Shown: piece by piece, positions 38,383 to 49,179 of the stretch
Numbering within the stretch: position 1 is the stretch's first letter
Layout of the letters: each line of letters starts with the position of its first letter
NCBI RefSeq assembly: GCF_000003815.2
Contig: NC_049993.1
Location: 13,865,526-13,929,525, forward strand
Source of the DNA: Branchiostoma floridae
Taxonomy: Eukaryota; Chordata; Leptocardii; Amphioxiformes; Branchiostomatidae
Direction of reading: 5' to 3'
Length of the DNA: 64,000 bases
Translations under genes and position numbers: made by a program
The notes under the pieces: generated by a model
Told to the model about the DNA's origin: nothing
The model's database searches: none
Seen by the model: only the letters and a program-made list of their open reading frames with translations

Positions 38383-39240
38383 CCAACCACAATCAATCAA
38401 TCTGATCATGTGACCCATTGCAGGTGACAGGAATTGGTCAGACCCTGACCTAGCCCAGATGCGCTTTATCCCAGCCACGCTGTAAAGCGGAGCACATCCT
38501 GGATATCCTTTAGATAATACACTCCTTTAACATCATCAATCATGGTGATTTACAGGCCCAAGTTGCCATATTTGGTTCGACCTTGTGAGACTTGACTTTG
38601 AAATCTATGTGATCAAAATCTACAGTTTTTAAAGCAATTGTTGAACCTAGATTTTAGGATTAGATTGGCATGTGGAGTCGCATCTGCGTCTACCCCCTCC
38701 TCTTCTCCAGTGACCAATCACAATCAATCAGTATGATCATGTGACTCATTACAGGTGGCAGGAGTTGGTCAGACCCTGTATGTGTCTGTCCTCCTCCCCA
38801 GTCGGTCTGCCAAGGGCAACCACCAATCACAATCAATCAGTATGATCATGTGACCCATTACAGGTGGCAGGAGTATTGGTCAGACCCTGTATGTGTCTCT
38901 TCCCCCCCCCCCCCCCAACAGTCAGTCTGCCAAGGGCAACCACCAATCACAATCAATCAGTATGATCATGTGACCCATTACAGGTGGCATGAGTATTGGT
39001 CAGACCATGTCTGTGTTTCTCCCCCCCCCCCCAACAGTCAGTCTGTCAAGGGCAATGGCCAATCACAATCAATCAGTATGATCATGTGACTCATTACAGG
39101 TGGCAGGAGTTGGTCAGATCCTGTCTGTGTCTTGTCTCTCTCTCCCTCTCTCCCCTTAGTCTGCCAAGGGCAACCACCAATCACAATCAATCAATTGTAT
39201 CATGTGGTGGGAGGAGTTGGTCGGGCCCATTAGACAAGGC
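38383..39240 (+). repeat. minisatellite, ~109-120-bp unit
   Basis: The landmark ccaatcacaatcaatca starts at 38714, 38823, 38943, 39059 and 39177, with a diverged copy (ccaaccacaatc) at 38383. Each unit then carries gatcatgtgac, cattacaggtggcagg, ggtcagaccctg, a C/T-rich tract with poly-C runs up to 15, and gtctgccaagggcaa. The array stops about 140 bp before the acceptor of exon D. Open frames in this stretch are products of the repetition. Confidence 0.95.
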
Positions 39241-39381
39241 AGGGGGGTCTGGTTCAATAACTTTCCCATCAGCAAGTTTTCCAAAACCAATTGTCATACT
39301 TTGAAATATGATTTTTTTTGTCCCATTTGATATTATGACTGCAGATAACAGCTAACTGTATCCTTTATTCTTATGTTACAG

Positions 39382-39421
39382 CAACAAAGAAGACTAGATC
39401 TTCTGACCATCACTGCACCAG
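39382..39421 (+). CDS. AGBL4: AGBL4 (CCP6) exon D (40 nt)
   Basis: A very small exon between two large introns (27.1 and 8.2 kb). The acceptor is ttatgttacag and the donor CCAG|GTATGT. It begins at a codon boundary, encodes QQRRLDLLTITAP and leaves one G to the next exon. The residues correspond to the QQRKLDLLTIT stretch where the CCP catalytic domain begins. It is too short to stand out as an open frame; I place it by co-linearity with the family and by the restored glutamate codon (G|AA) at the next junction. Confidence 0.95.
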
Positions 39422-40056
39422 GTATGTACTAAGTCAGCCAATCAGCTACTTTAGCTTATCAACCAATGAGAAGAAGTACATGTATAATTATGTTAAAGGT
39501 ACATTAACATAATGAGAAGGTCTGGGCCAATCAGCAGCTTACAAGTCCATCATTGGCTAGTTAGATTGATGTAATGGTAGCAGTGTTGAACTGAAAAAAT
39601 GTATAATTTTATCAAAACTTGATGAGATAAATCTTTTTACATAACATGAAATATGAAAGTTTGACAATATTCATAGTGCAGTAGACTACTTTATTTTTTT
39701 TCATCCTTTTATATTTTGTTTATAAGTGAAGAGATGAACATGGACATTATAACTTGAATTTTCCATTCAAGCTTATAGTTCATCATAACCTAATAGCCTA
39801 CATTTGTATAGTAAGCAAAAGAGCTACAAAATTCATTCTGATTTTTTTTTGAGAAAGAAATCTGGAGGATGATGTATTGCTTCCATGTAATTATCTTTGA
39901 CACCTGTATAAAATATAGTACTATAGGCCCTTTGACATTTTCCCCATCCATATTTTTTCCATTAGGCCACACCAACTTAATATAATGGATTACATCCGCT
40001 TGCGCATTTATTTTTGAGTATTCTGAAAGAAATTGTGGGCACAATTTTTTACCCAA

Positions 40057-40140
40057 TAGCATCTCTGGTCAATCAGATTTCTAATTTTGCCAGAGGATCT
40101 TCTCTATAGGGTAAGAGGCACATGGTCAGGGCAAGCATCC
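40057..40140 (+). repeat. dispersed repeat, copy 2 (partner at 361-440)
   Basis: Shares tagcatc-c/t-ctggtcaatcaga, gccagaggatct and the closing agcatcc with the copy at 361-440, in the same orientation. Confidence 0.55.
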
Positions 40141-41249
40141 TTGTACAGCATCCTTGGTCCCCTCTTTAAACAAGAATGACAATATATAAAAACATAATTG
40201 AAATGTCAACGATTATCTCTTAGTATGTCTTACTGGAGGTGAACATAAGACAAACCAAGCCTGGAAAAGAATGGACTGGAATTTTTATTGCTGTGGTTTA
40301 GCAGCATTTTTTTCTTGATTTTTCTTTTTTTTACACCCTTGCGCATTGGTTTTGGGGTCTCCAGAGGATGTCATCCATAAAATTAGGTCAGTATGGCCTA
40401 ATCTCAGCAGACAGGTGCTGTAGGCAGATTTGTAGGCAGTGTGGTGATGGCATGCTGGAATCTGACCCAGTTTGGTAAATTATTGATGCCAACATCCATC
40501 ATTCTAAGTGACAAGACTGTCAGATACACCAGCAAATTATTAAAAAATTTCCTGACAAATACTTTGGGATCAGATGAAATTCCCCAACTCCTGTTGGAGG
40601 AGCTGGCATTAATAAGGTCACCGAATGAGGATACTGTTTCAGTTTTTTTGAGGTCATGTAGAAGTCGTTGTCTTTCATGTTTCCGACCTTGTCAAATGCC
40701 TTTGTGAAAGCGGCTAAAGATGAAAAATGCCTCAAATGTAGAGACATGTATGATCATTTATGGTATGCCCAAGTTGTATATACAATTTACATGTGTTGTT
40801 TATGACATTTATGAAATGCTCTACAAAGTAAATCTATAATCTTGTAACAGGTACTTGTCATTAGAGAAGTTGCTGAACTTTTGGAAGGAGGAAATATCTT
40901 TGCAAACCAGTCTTAAAAATTGTGATTCATACGAAGGTTTGTGGACGTAAATTGCGAGGATGCTGCCATTTTACCCAACTTAATAAAGCTTCCTGGCGCG
41001 ACGAAAATTGGTCCCAGTGGGTCACGGAATTTTGCAGAAACGAGTGAAATGGGTAATGAAGTGCGACAGGACTCCATAACGCCATAGAAACGCAACATGG
41101 CCGGGACCCATCCAAATGGCTTAAGCAGCAAACAAGCTACATCTCAGAACCCCATGTGGTGATTTATTGACAATTAAGCCATCAGGTTGGATCAGGGGGA
41201 TACCCAGGAAACGGCACCCCATACTTAGCTGTGAGGGGAGAAGATCATA

Positions 41250-41311
41250 TCATTTTTGCTGATTGTAATATCTTGCCTACCATTGAGAGATATCACAATC
41301 AGCAAAAATGA
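41250..41311. other. 24-bp-stem hairpin
   Basis: tcatttttgctgattgt (arm continuing through aatatctt to 41274) pairs with agatatcacaatcagcaaaa (arm 41288-41311). There is one G/A-type difference over 24 positions and a loop of about 13 bases. The size would suit a small pre-miRNA-like or MITE hairpin; neither is shown by sequence alone. The flanks show no further pairing that I could trace. Confidence 0.8.
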
Positions 41312-42077
41312 CACTTTAAGGACAAAACGTTTTCATCTACATGAAGTTAGAATTCCTAAAAAATCCCTTAAAATAAAAGATTGAGAGAAGTGAAATTAAG
41401 CACATCTACATTGTATATCATATCAGGGGTAACTTTGAAAATTGTCAAATTGTACTAGGCTGTAAGTAGGTATACTTATAACACAACCCATGGTAGTTTT
41501 TAGATACCTATGGTGTCAGACTTTGTTTCCAAATATAATGAAGTGTGAAGTCTTTTTAGTCGACCATTTGAAAATGATGAACTAATGTGATTATATGAAT
41601 ATGAAGAACGTCAAAGCACAGTAACCCTGACTAGGTTGGCTTTGAACACATGGAATTCTTGTTTAAATTCAAACAGTCTCTTTGTTCTTCAAATAGTTTA
41701 GTTCACAAGAAGGATTAAAAAAAAGATTGATATCTCATTGTACATCAAACAGTCTGTATCAATGATCTTTGGACAAAGTTGTTGATTGCTACAATTTCAA
41801 AATGACTGGATAATCTACCTTTTTGCTGGAAAACATGCCCTGTTACATTGGAAAGGGATTAGTGACCTGTGAACATTTGCTGATTGCAAAAAATTGCTCA
41901 GTGATTGAGAGGACACCGGCTGTATTGCTGCTGAAGATATCCCTTTATACGGCCTTCACACTGAAAGCAAATCAGCAGGAATCAGGCAGAACCAGCCGGT
42001 ATGAGAATTTGTGCAAAATTCATGGCACATTTGGGTGGGAATTCCAAATGGACCTTATCCTAAATACATGTACCTCT

Positions 42078-42491
42078 TCACATGAGAGGCAGAATTAGCC
42101 CAAAATGCTGTTTTAATGAAAATTCTTTTATGTTCCCTGGCATTTGTAGTACATTCTAGAAATTCTCACTGCATTCTAGATATGTGTGTTCATTCTTGCA
42201 ACCGGCCGGTTCTCCATGGAATAAGATCAGAATGTTTTGAATAATGCTGGGATGACTTAGAATGGAGTCGTACTGCAGTTAGAATAGTTAGAGTACACTT
42301 CGAATATTTCACCACTTCAAATGCACCTCAAAAGTTTTGAGCGTGACAAAAACATTCGGGATGGCCGCAAGAATAGGCACAAATATATGGAATGCAGTGA
42401 GAATTTCTAGTATACATTACGAATTCCCAGGATTATATATTAAAGAATTTTACTCTGATGCCATTCTAGCTCATTCTGATTCTCGTGTGAG
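42078..42491. mobile_element. foldback element with ~120-bp inverted arms
   Basis: The left arm (cacatgagaggcagaat onward) aligns over about 120 bases with the reverse complement of the right arm (ending gattctcgtgtgag). The innermost block tagaaattctcactgcattc is perfectly shared. The roughly 170-bp centre has an accggccggt palindrome near 42203. No coding capacity is present, so it is a non-autonomous foldback/MITE element; the target duplication is not clear. Confidence 0.75.
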
Positions 42492-42524
42492 CTGACACTC
42501 ATCTGTGAGCTGTCTTTCTGTTAT

Positions 42525-42790
42525 GTAACACCAACATTACTAACCCAAATGATTAAACCATTCACATATTAGTACAGCCTACTAACGGGGACACATCTAT
42601 GTTTTAATGCATAGTTTATTGTCCAATCAAACACAGTTGAAAGTGTTTTCTTGTTGTGTAACACCAGCATTACTAACCTGAATGATTAAACCGTTCACAT
42701 AAGTAAAGCTGACATTTCCGTGTTTTACTGCATGGTTTATTGTCCAATAACACACTGTGGAAAATGTCAGAAACTGTAGATCCTTCACCG
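42525..42790 (+). repeat. tandem duplication, period ~133 bp
   Basis: gtaacacca-a/g-cattactaacc occurs at 42525 and 42658. Both are followed by aatgattaaacc-a/g-ttcacat, then tgttttaatgca or tgttttactgca, then gtttattgtccaat. Confidence 0.85.
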
Positions 42791-42928
42791 TTTGCAGTAT
42801 CTCGTGGCGTTTACTGCGTCTTTTCTCATCAAGTATTTTCCGGCCTCCCCACGGGGTCAATCTCTCTAATGGCTGGGTAATGAGATTCTAATGGAATCTA
42901 ATCATCACGAGTTATTGGGGTCAAAGTG

Positions 42929-43290
42929 TCAGGGCCAATTTTTCCTCCTAAGCAGTCCAGAAAGTTTCCTAACATCCTAAAGTACATGTTGTAGTATCGT
43001 CAAGCAAGTTTCTTTCCTAATGCTATGTGACAGGTCCTTGGTTTAGTAGAGAAAGCTGTAAAGTACCATATAAAATGTTAGGGCTAATTTTTCCAGAAAG
43101 TTTCCTAACAACCTAAAGTACATGTTGTAATATCGTCAAGCAATGTTTTCTCTGAAACAGTCCAGAAAGTTCCGTAACACCCTGTTGTAATATTGTCAAG
43201 CAAGTTTCTTTCCTAACACCATGTGACAGGTCCTTGGTTTCAGTAGAGAAAGCTGTAAACTATCACACAAGGTGTCAGGGCTCAGAATGC
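42929..43290 (+). repeat. tandem array with tccagaaagtt / gtcaagcaa blocks
   Basis: Blocks tccagaaagtttcctaac, gtacatgttgta-g/a-tatcgtc, tttctttcctaa and tgtgacaggtccttggttt recur two to three times, with one shortened unit in the middle (about 43140-43200). It lies directly upstream of the LINE fragment. Confidence 0.85.
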
Positions 43291-43450
43291 CATGCCTATT
43301 ACGAAGTTATGAAAATACTAGATTTAAGACGAAACTGTTTGAATATTTGGGTGAAAAGTTCACAGAAGCATTCTTTTCGAAAGGTCTGATATCAAATTTC
43401 ATCATAGTTGATTTGAACTGCTGAGAGATTTAAAAGAAGCTCAATGTTTT

Positions 43451-44602
43451 ATGTTGTCAGATATGCCATGGGCGCTGTTCCTTGACTTAAGGAAAGCGTT
43501 CGACACTGTCAACCACCAAATCCTCCTTGGTAAACTTCAGAAGATGGGTTTTGACAACGGGGCGATAAATTGGTTCAGATCTTACCTCACAGACCGTTTC
43601 CAGCACGTAGATATTCAGAACCAGCAGTCTACGCAAAAACGTGTCACGTGTGGTGTCCCGCAAGGGAGCGTGTTAGGTCCTTTGATATTCAGCTTATATG
43701 TGAATGATCTACCACAGGTTGTGCGTAAGTGTAAAATCCATATGTACGCAGACGACACTGTGCTTTATTGCTCGGCTAGCCTGTCTAAGGAATGTGAGGA
43801 AACTGTGTCAGAGGACATGAAACTGGTAGCTAACTGGTTTATTGTAAATAGACTATCACTTCACCCTGACAAAACTAAAGCCATGTTATTTGGATCACCT
43901 CAGAAACTGCGTCACGCAGGAAACACTGTCACTGTAACTGATGGGTTTAACTCATTTGAGCAGGTAAAAGTGTATACTTACCTAGGTGTCACCATGGACT
44001 CCTCTCTAAACTGGTCAGCACACACAGAAAGGATGGTAAAGAAGCTCCTTGCTGGCCTTAGTGCCTTAAGCCGGGCTAAGCCTTATGTTACTAAGGAGAT
44101 CCTGCTAGTCATGTGTCGAACCTTGTTATATACTCACCTGGATTATTGTGATACTGCATGGTTACTGTCACTTTTTCATTGTAACAAAGTAAGATCACAA
44201 CAGTTGACTAAACTGCTAAATCGGGCAGCCAGGATTATTACTGGGCGATCACTCAAAGATCGTGTACCTACAGAAACCCTGCTTACAGAGGCTGGTATGG
44301 TACCCCTGGTTGAAAGGGTGAAATTGAACACGTTAGTGACTGTACACAAGGCAGTTCGCCACAAGGCACCTGCCTACATGACACAAATGTTCAAATGGCT
44401 GTCGCCCCCAGTGCTTAGAGTTCGTACTCGCACCGCTACGAAACAGCTCTACAACTTCGACCCTCACATGCTGGACACTCCAAAAGCACATGTGGAAACC
44501 TTCAAGGGCAGCCTGCAGTACCTAGGGCCTGTCCTGTGGAATAGTCTCGCTGCTGATCAGCGGAAACACACGTCAACGTCAGCATTTAAAAACGGACTGT
44601 AG
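43451..44602 (+). CDS. reverse transcriptase, C-terminal 383 codons (fragment)
   Basis: RNA-directed DNA polymerase fragment of a LINE. RT motif A, FLDLRKAFDTVNH, is at residues 10-22. Motif B, GVPQGSVLGPL, is at 68-78 and the catalytic YADD at 99-102. YLGVTMDSSLNW and the LNRAARIITG segment typical of CR1/L2-like C-termini follow. The endonuclease domain and the RT fingers are missing, so the protein is incomplete and cannot support its own transposition. The first methionine and about five codons probably come from flanking DNA: RT similarity starts near residue 7. The frame is uninterrupted to its natural stop. Confidence 0.9.
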   Translation: MLSDMPWALFLDLRKAFDTVNHQILLGKLQKMGFDNGAINWFRSYLTDRFQHVDIQNQQSTQKRVTCGVPQGSVLGPLIFSLYVNDLPQVVRKCKIHMYADDTVLYCSASLSKECEETVSEDMKLVANWFIVNRLSLHPDKTKAMLFGSPQKLRHAGNTVTVTDGFNSFEQVKVYTYLGVTMDSSLNWSAHTERMVKKLLAGLSALSRAKPYVTKEILLVMCRTLLYTHLDYCDTAWLLSLFHCNKVRSQQLTKLLNRAARIITGRSLKDRVPTETLLTEAGMVPLVERVKLNTLVTVHKAVRHKAPAYMTQMFKWLSPPVLRVRTRTATKQLYNFDPHMLDTPKAHVETFKGSLQYLGPVLWNSLAADQRKHTSTSAFKNGL

Positions 44603-44710
44603 ATGACTGCAGATGTGCCTATACTGAGACTGTTTTGTACATGTAAATGTTTGCAACGTTATTTGTATATTGTTGGGTTTAAACTGTGTCATGTAATTTT
44701 TAATGTGTGT

Positions 44711-44757
44711 CCAGGGATACCTGAAAATCAGATCAATGGATCTGAGGTATTCCCTGG
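44711..44757 (+). other. LINE 3'-UTR stem-loop
   Basis: ccagggatacct pairs with aggtattccctgg (one bulged base). Inside it, cagatc pairs perfectly with gatctg around an aatg loop. It sits just before the terminal CTTGAA repeats. In related LINEs a 3' hairpin next to a short repeat is what the reverse transcriptase recognises; that role is inferred here. Confidence 0.85.
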
Positions 44758-47641
44758 TAAAATAAATAAACTTGAACTTGAACTTGAACTGTAATCATGG
44801 CATGTTTGCAGTGGTTATATTTTCCCATTTTTGTGGTGAATTTACAACACCATAGATATGTTTTCCTTGTGTGACTATTCCATTATGGCACTGTTATAAG
44901 CTAAAAAATACAAAGCACAAGAAATCTATTCTCCCACTGCAAAATAAAAACTACTGTGTATGCAGGTATAGAATGATGATTCCTTAGTCTGTTGACTGGT
45001 AGTATACATGTAAATTCTTGATTCCTGACAAAAGTTCCCCATGAAAAATGCATTTGTCTTCAATAAGTACTTTTCCATTTCCTTAATCCCTATCTGGGTT
45101 ATTTTCTACGTGGAGGCAAAAATAATTGATGTACCAAACTGGATGAACCTTGAAAAGATAATCCCATGTTGAGGTAAAGAAACAGAAAAAGTTTGTAATA
45201 ATTTTCATGCCTCTCTAGCTGATTAAGGTATGCTTCCATCAAGCAATTACAATCTCTGTTTACATATGACACTAATTTGAACATAACTCAGTTTCATGTA
45301 GTAATTGTTACGGAAGTATTTGCGTATACGTTCCATGATTATTATTTCTGATTTAGCTGTCTCCCGTGTATTTATTTTTCACTCATAATTCTTCCTTTAT
45401 CAAATATCCTATGAGTAGAAATAATACATCAGAGAAATAATTCAGCTACAATTTTGAAGATAAGGGAAACCATAGTCATACTGGTAGATATTACATGTAA
45501 ATGTTACAGAGTCTAGTGCAATCTTCTCAGATAGAGTTCATGACTTTTAGTGTATTTGCTCTGATACAAACATACCCAAGTATAAAAGTTTCTTTACCCT
45601 GGAAATGAAGAATTATATACATTACAAGGAAAAGCATTTGTTCTCAACCACTTAGCTACGCTATGGATCATTTTTCAATCCGTTGTGACAATTATCAGTC
45701 ATAAGATTTTACGACACACTTAATGGATGTTCAGACATGCAGGCTCTAACAATGGGAAAACTGTGACTAATGCACCCAGACATTTCTGTGTCTCTCTTGT
45801 CACTCTTGACAAAGTAAATTTGCTTACGGGCATATTTTTTAATGGTTGCGATGCATGCCAGGTGGACATTACAGAAGTGACCTGTCAATATCAATTTACC
45901 ATTATTGCAATACTTTTATCAGATACTGTTGATTTTGAAATTTTTGCCGCGTTTTTAAGTTAGCAGTTTTTGCTGCGAACCCATCACATTGCGAACACAT
46001 TTTGTTACTTCTGTTGTTTTAACCACAAACGGAAAACAGGCAAACTCATGATTTTTACAAATACTAGACAATCCGTCATCATTTTTTAATGATATTCTGG
46101 AAGAATTGCCAATGGTTGTATGCATGATACATAGAATGGTTTTGACTATCATGGCCGTTTCACTACAGTAGATATTTGACATACTATTAAATGCATATCA
46201 AAACCTTAACAAATTTTAACAGTATTTCAGTGACTGTTTAGATTTACCATATGCATGTATTTGTTTTGAATATCTGCAAGTTGATGTCACTTCTTAGCAA
46301 CAATTATAATTGTTCAAATGGCATGGTTCAGACATTCTTCTGCAAAGTTGTTGCTCTATTGTGAAGTTTCCAAATAAACAGCCTCAATTAAGTGCTGTGA
46401 AATTTTCAGTGCTGTAAATTTAGAGCCTCAAATTTAACAGGAATTTACAGTATTTATTATTGTTATAAAGTTACCGGGTCAGCAGTTTGGCAAAGGGTCA
46501 TGAAAAATTGATGGGACCGGAAATGTACAGTCAGGGAAAATCCAGTTTAGTAAGTGATAGTGGAGAAAATAACATTAGTGTGACCTACGGCATGTAGGGA
46601 TAATACTGGTTACATTCTGGGGAAGAATGTAATCTACAAGGTACAATTTTGCTAAGTGTATGAGGGAGAAACTATGACATTTAGTACCAAAGTTGTTCAT
46701 TGGTCAAGTTGAGGCAACCGTTCTGTAGTTTTTCAGTGCTAAAATGCAAAATAAAATTTGATACCATAATAAAATTTATAATAGATATCATATTCATCAA
46801 CTGTACAATAATTGGCATATGCAAATACAGTGCCTGATATTGACAAGGGAATCTTGGCTTTTTTTGGAGCCAACAGTCAAAATAAGTCATGGTGTTTGTC
46901 ACACAAAAAAGTGTAATTGTTTCACAAGTGAGGTATCATTTTAGGATGAGCTTTACAATCTTGACATGAACCACAATCATATTGTAATGAAATAGTGATG
47001 AAGCAAAAGACCCACTCACATAATTTTGCTTCATGTGTGAGAAAAACTTATTAAAAGTACCAAAAACATTGGGTTGTCTCTTAGCTTTCAAATGATTTAT
47101 TCACTTCCTTTGGTGTACTTGCATCTGCATGTATAGTGGTATACTTGTATGTGTGCATGTTTGTTTAAGTCAAAGGACATGAAATTTGAAATCTGTGTCT
47201 CTTTCTTGTCTCCTTTTTTGTAAGAAGACCACATGTCTGAAACAACCAAATTCTATAGGTCCCCCCCTGGCCTTAGATAAGCTTGACTGTATAATGCATA
47301 AAATTTGGATAATTCTATACTAACTATAAAGATATGTACAACCAAGTAATGTCTGTAACCTTTTCCTATTAGGTTTACTTTTGCCTTTCCTCTGTGCGTA
47401 CAATCTTTGGCTGAGTCATACCAAAGACTAAAATGGTACATGGTGCTTTCTCTGCTTAGCAATCAGCACTAATGAAGAAGGGTTTGGGAGTTAAACACAC
47501 ATAACTACAGCAAACTAGCCCCCTGCTGTAGTGGCTTGCACAAATGTGTGACCCAAGGGCTACAAAATGGAGATGGGCGCCAACCCTAAGCATCTGTTAC
47601 AGATGCACAGGCAACTTAAACTTTAACTTTCTTCCCCACAG

Positions 47642-47731
47642 AAAACTTGGACCCTGACGAGAACCAGAGAGTAGTGTTTGTGACGGCGCGTGTACACCCC
47701 GGCGAGACACCTGCCTCCTTTGTGTGCCAAG
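47642..47731 (+). CDS. AGBL4: AGBL4 (CCP6) exon E, zinc motif HPGE
   Basis: The acceptor is cttccccacag and the donor CAAG|GTATGC. The first two bases complete the glutamate codon opened by exon D, 29 codons follow, and one G is left for the next exon. It encodes NLDPDENQRVVFVTARVHPG and then ETPASFVCQ. HPGE supplies two of the three zinc ligands (His and Glu) of M14 carboxypeptidases. The exon therefore carries the core of the active site, and both ligands are intact. The 90-nt length is a multiple of three (phase 1 to 1), so skipping would keep frame but delete the zinc site. Confidence 0.97.
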
Positions 47732-47759
47732 GTATGCCTGCAAGTGTGGCGATAAGCCC

Positions 47760-48722
47760 AATGACTCGATCATGCTGTGATACTTCCACGTAACACAAGC
47801 ATCCTACCTGGCTGCCCTTTAGAGCTAAGGCATTAACAGCAAACAAAATAGCTGTTTACAGAATAGACTATCACATCCACCGGATTTCTGTTGAGCAATA
47901 ATTTCCTAGTCATGCTGTGATACTTTCACATTACACTGTGAAGTTACAAGCTGCCCTCTAGAGCTGAGACATTTAGTAAAAGTTTAACAGTGAACAAAAT
48001 AGCTGTTTAAAGAATAGACTATCATATCTGCTGGATTTCTGTTAAGCAATAATTTTATTACATGTAGTCATGCTTTGATACTTCGACTTTACACTGTGCA
48101 GTTATATAAGCACCCCACATGGCTGCCCTTTAGAGCTAAGACATTTAGTAAAAGTTTAACAGTGGACAAAATGGCTGTTGTAAGAATAGTCTATATTCAC
48201 TGGATTTCTGTTAAGCAATAATTTTACTAGTCATGCTTTGATACTTCCACTTTACACTGTGCAGTTATATAAGCACCCCACATGGCTGCCCTTTAGAGCT
48301 AAGACATTTAGTAAAAGTTTAACAGTGGACAAAATGGCTGTTGTAAGAATAGACTTATATTCACTGGATTTCTGTTGAGCAATAATTTTACTAGTCATGC
48401 TGTGATACTTCCAAATTACACTGTGCAGATACAAGCATCCTACATAGCTGCCCTTTAGAGCTCAGACATTTAGTAAAAGTTTAACAGCGGACAAAATGGC
48501 TGTTTACAGAATAGACTACCATATCCACTGGGTTTCTGTTGAGTTGTAATTTTACAAGTCATGCTGCGATACTTCCACGTTACACTGTGCAGTCACAAGC
48601 ACCCTACATGTCTGCCCTTTAGAGCTGAGACATTTAGTAAAAGTTTAACAGCAAACAAAATGGCTGTTTAAAGAATAGACTATCATATCCACTGGGTTTT
48701 GGTTGAGTTGTAATTTTACAAC
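47760..48722 (+). repeat. satellite-like array, ~160-bp unit, six copies
   Basis: catgct-g/t-tgatactt starts at 47771, 47911, 48069, 48232, 48396 and 48560 (the last with catgctgcgat). Spacings are about 140, 158, 163, 164 and 164 bp. Each unit has ttacactgtgcag, ggctgccctttagagct, acatttagtaaaagtttaac, caaaatggctgtt and ggatttctgtt. The third and fourth units are the most alike, which suggests local expansion. The array starts about 30 bp after exon E. Repeated short minus-strand frames come from it. Confidence 0.95.
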
Positions 48723-49179
48723 GTTTTAGGCCTGGTTCTTTATGTGAAAGCAAAATGCCACAGACAGTAATTAGGTGGCTGCAAACGCTGATAGGTAGTG
48801 TGGAAATGCGTGTACATTTGTAGCATCATTATAGTGTGCTTAGCAGAAGGTTCTCTAATGGAAATCTATTCAAAAATTTAAAAAGAAAAGTCAAGGGGAA
48901 GTCATAAAAACACATAGTTTCCCCCAGTTCAATCAATAACGGGTTAGTAACTTACTTGTTCTGAATCCGCGATGTTTCAAAAGTTTTCGGAACTTTTATC
49001 ATGAAAAAACTCTTGTAGGATTTCTCCTTAATATATGTTTTCTTCACTTTTTCAAACTATTGATTTCTCAGTTCTGGAAGTTTCATTAATATAAAGGTAT
49101 ATTTTGTTTAAACATTATTGCTGGCAAAGATTTACTGTATTAGTCCCACTATCATATTATGCGAATTCAGCATCCGTGT

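Larger units (their letters stand above)
12276..39381 (+). other. AGBL4: large intron C-D (27.1 kb)
   Basis: Donor GTAAGT, acceptor ttatgttacag. No exon is missing, since exons C and D join directly in the order expected for CCP6. Apart from the repeats, islands and gaps listed separately, the intron is AT-rich sequence in which I see no gene on either strand. It has a 13-base poly-C tract at 19599-19611. The longest unexplained frame is 170 codons at 17665-18177 and has no recognisable domain. The GC-richer unique islands alternate with AT-rich stretches, a texture that fits long-range regulatory DNA but does not prove it. Confidence 0.85.
43440..44790 (+). mobile_element. 5'-truncated non-LTR retrotransposon (CR1/L2-like)
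   Basis: A LINE fragment in sense with the host gene. It starts abruptly in the reverse-transcriptase domain (about 43466, where the reading frame becomes RT-like). It runs through the C-terminal part and a short 3' UTR and ends in aataaataaa plus a CTTGAA microsatellite (44771-44790). The 3' UTR forms a strong stem-loop (44711-44757). 5' truncation plus a short terminal microsatellite rather than poly-A is typical of the CR1/L2/Crack group. The long open frame implies a fairly recent insertion. No target duplication was recognised, which is usual for this group. Confidence 0.9.
39422..47641 (+). other. AGBL4: intron D-E (8.2 kb)
   Basis: Donor GTATGT, acceptor cttccccacag. It contains a dispersed repeat copy, a hairpin, a foldback element, two tandem duplications and a truncated LINE. 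44800-47600 is AT-rich with no gene, repeat or island that I recognise, and 40920-41150 is slightly GC-richer without further signal. Confidence 0.9.

Noticed and set aside
38850-39304. Proline-rich repeat 'proteins' on +
   Set aside because: They are translations of the poly-C-containing minisatellite.
44603-44794. 63-codon frame after the RT stop
   Set aside because: Lies in the LINE 3' UTR, hairpin and CTTGAA tail; its Leu-Glu repeat end is the microsatellite.
47760-48722. CRISPR-like array
   Set aside because: Units are about 160 bp with no distinct short repeat/unique spacer structure, and the DNA is clearly animal.
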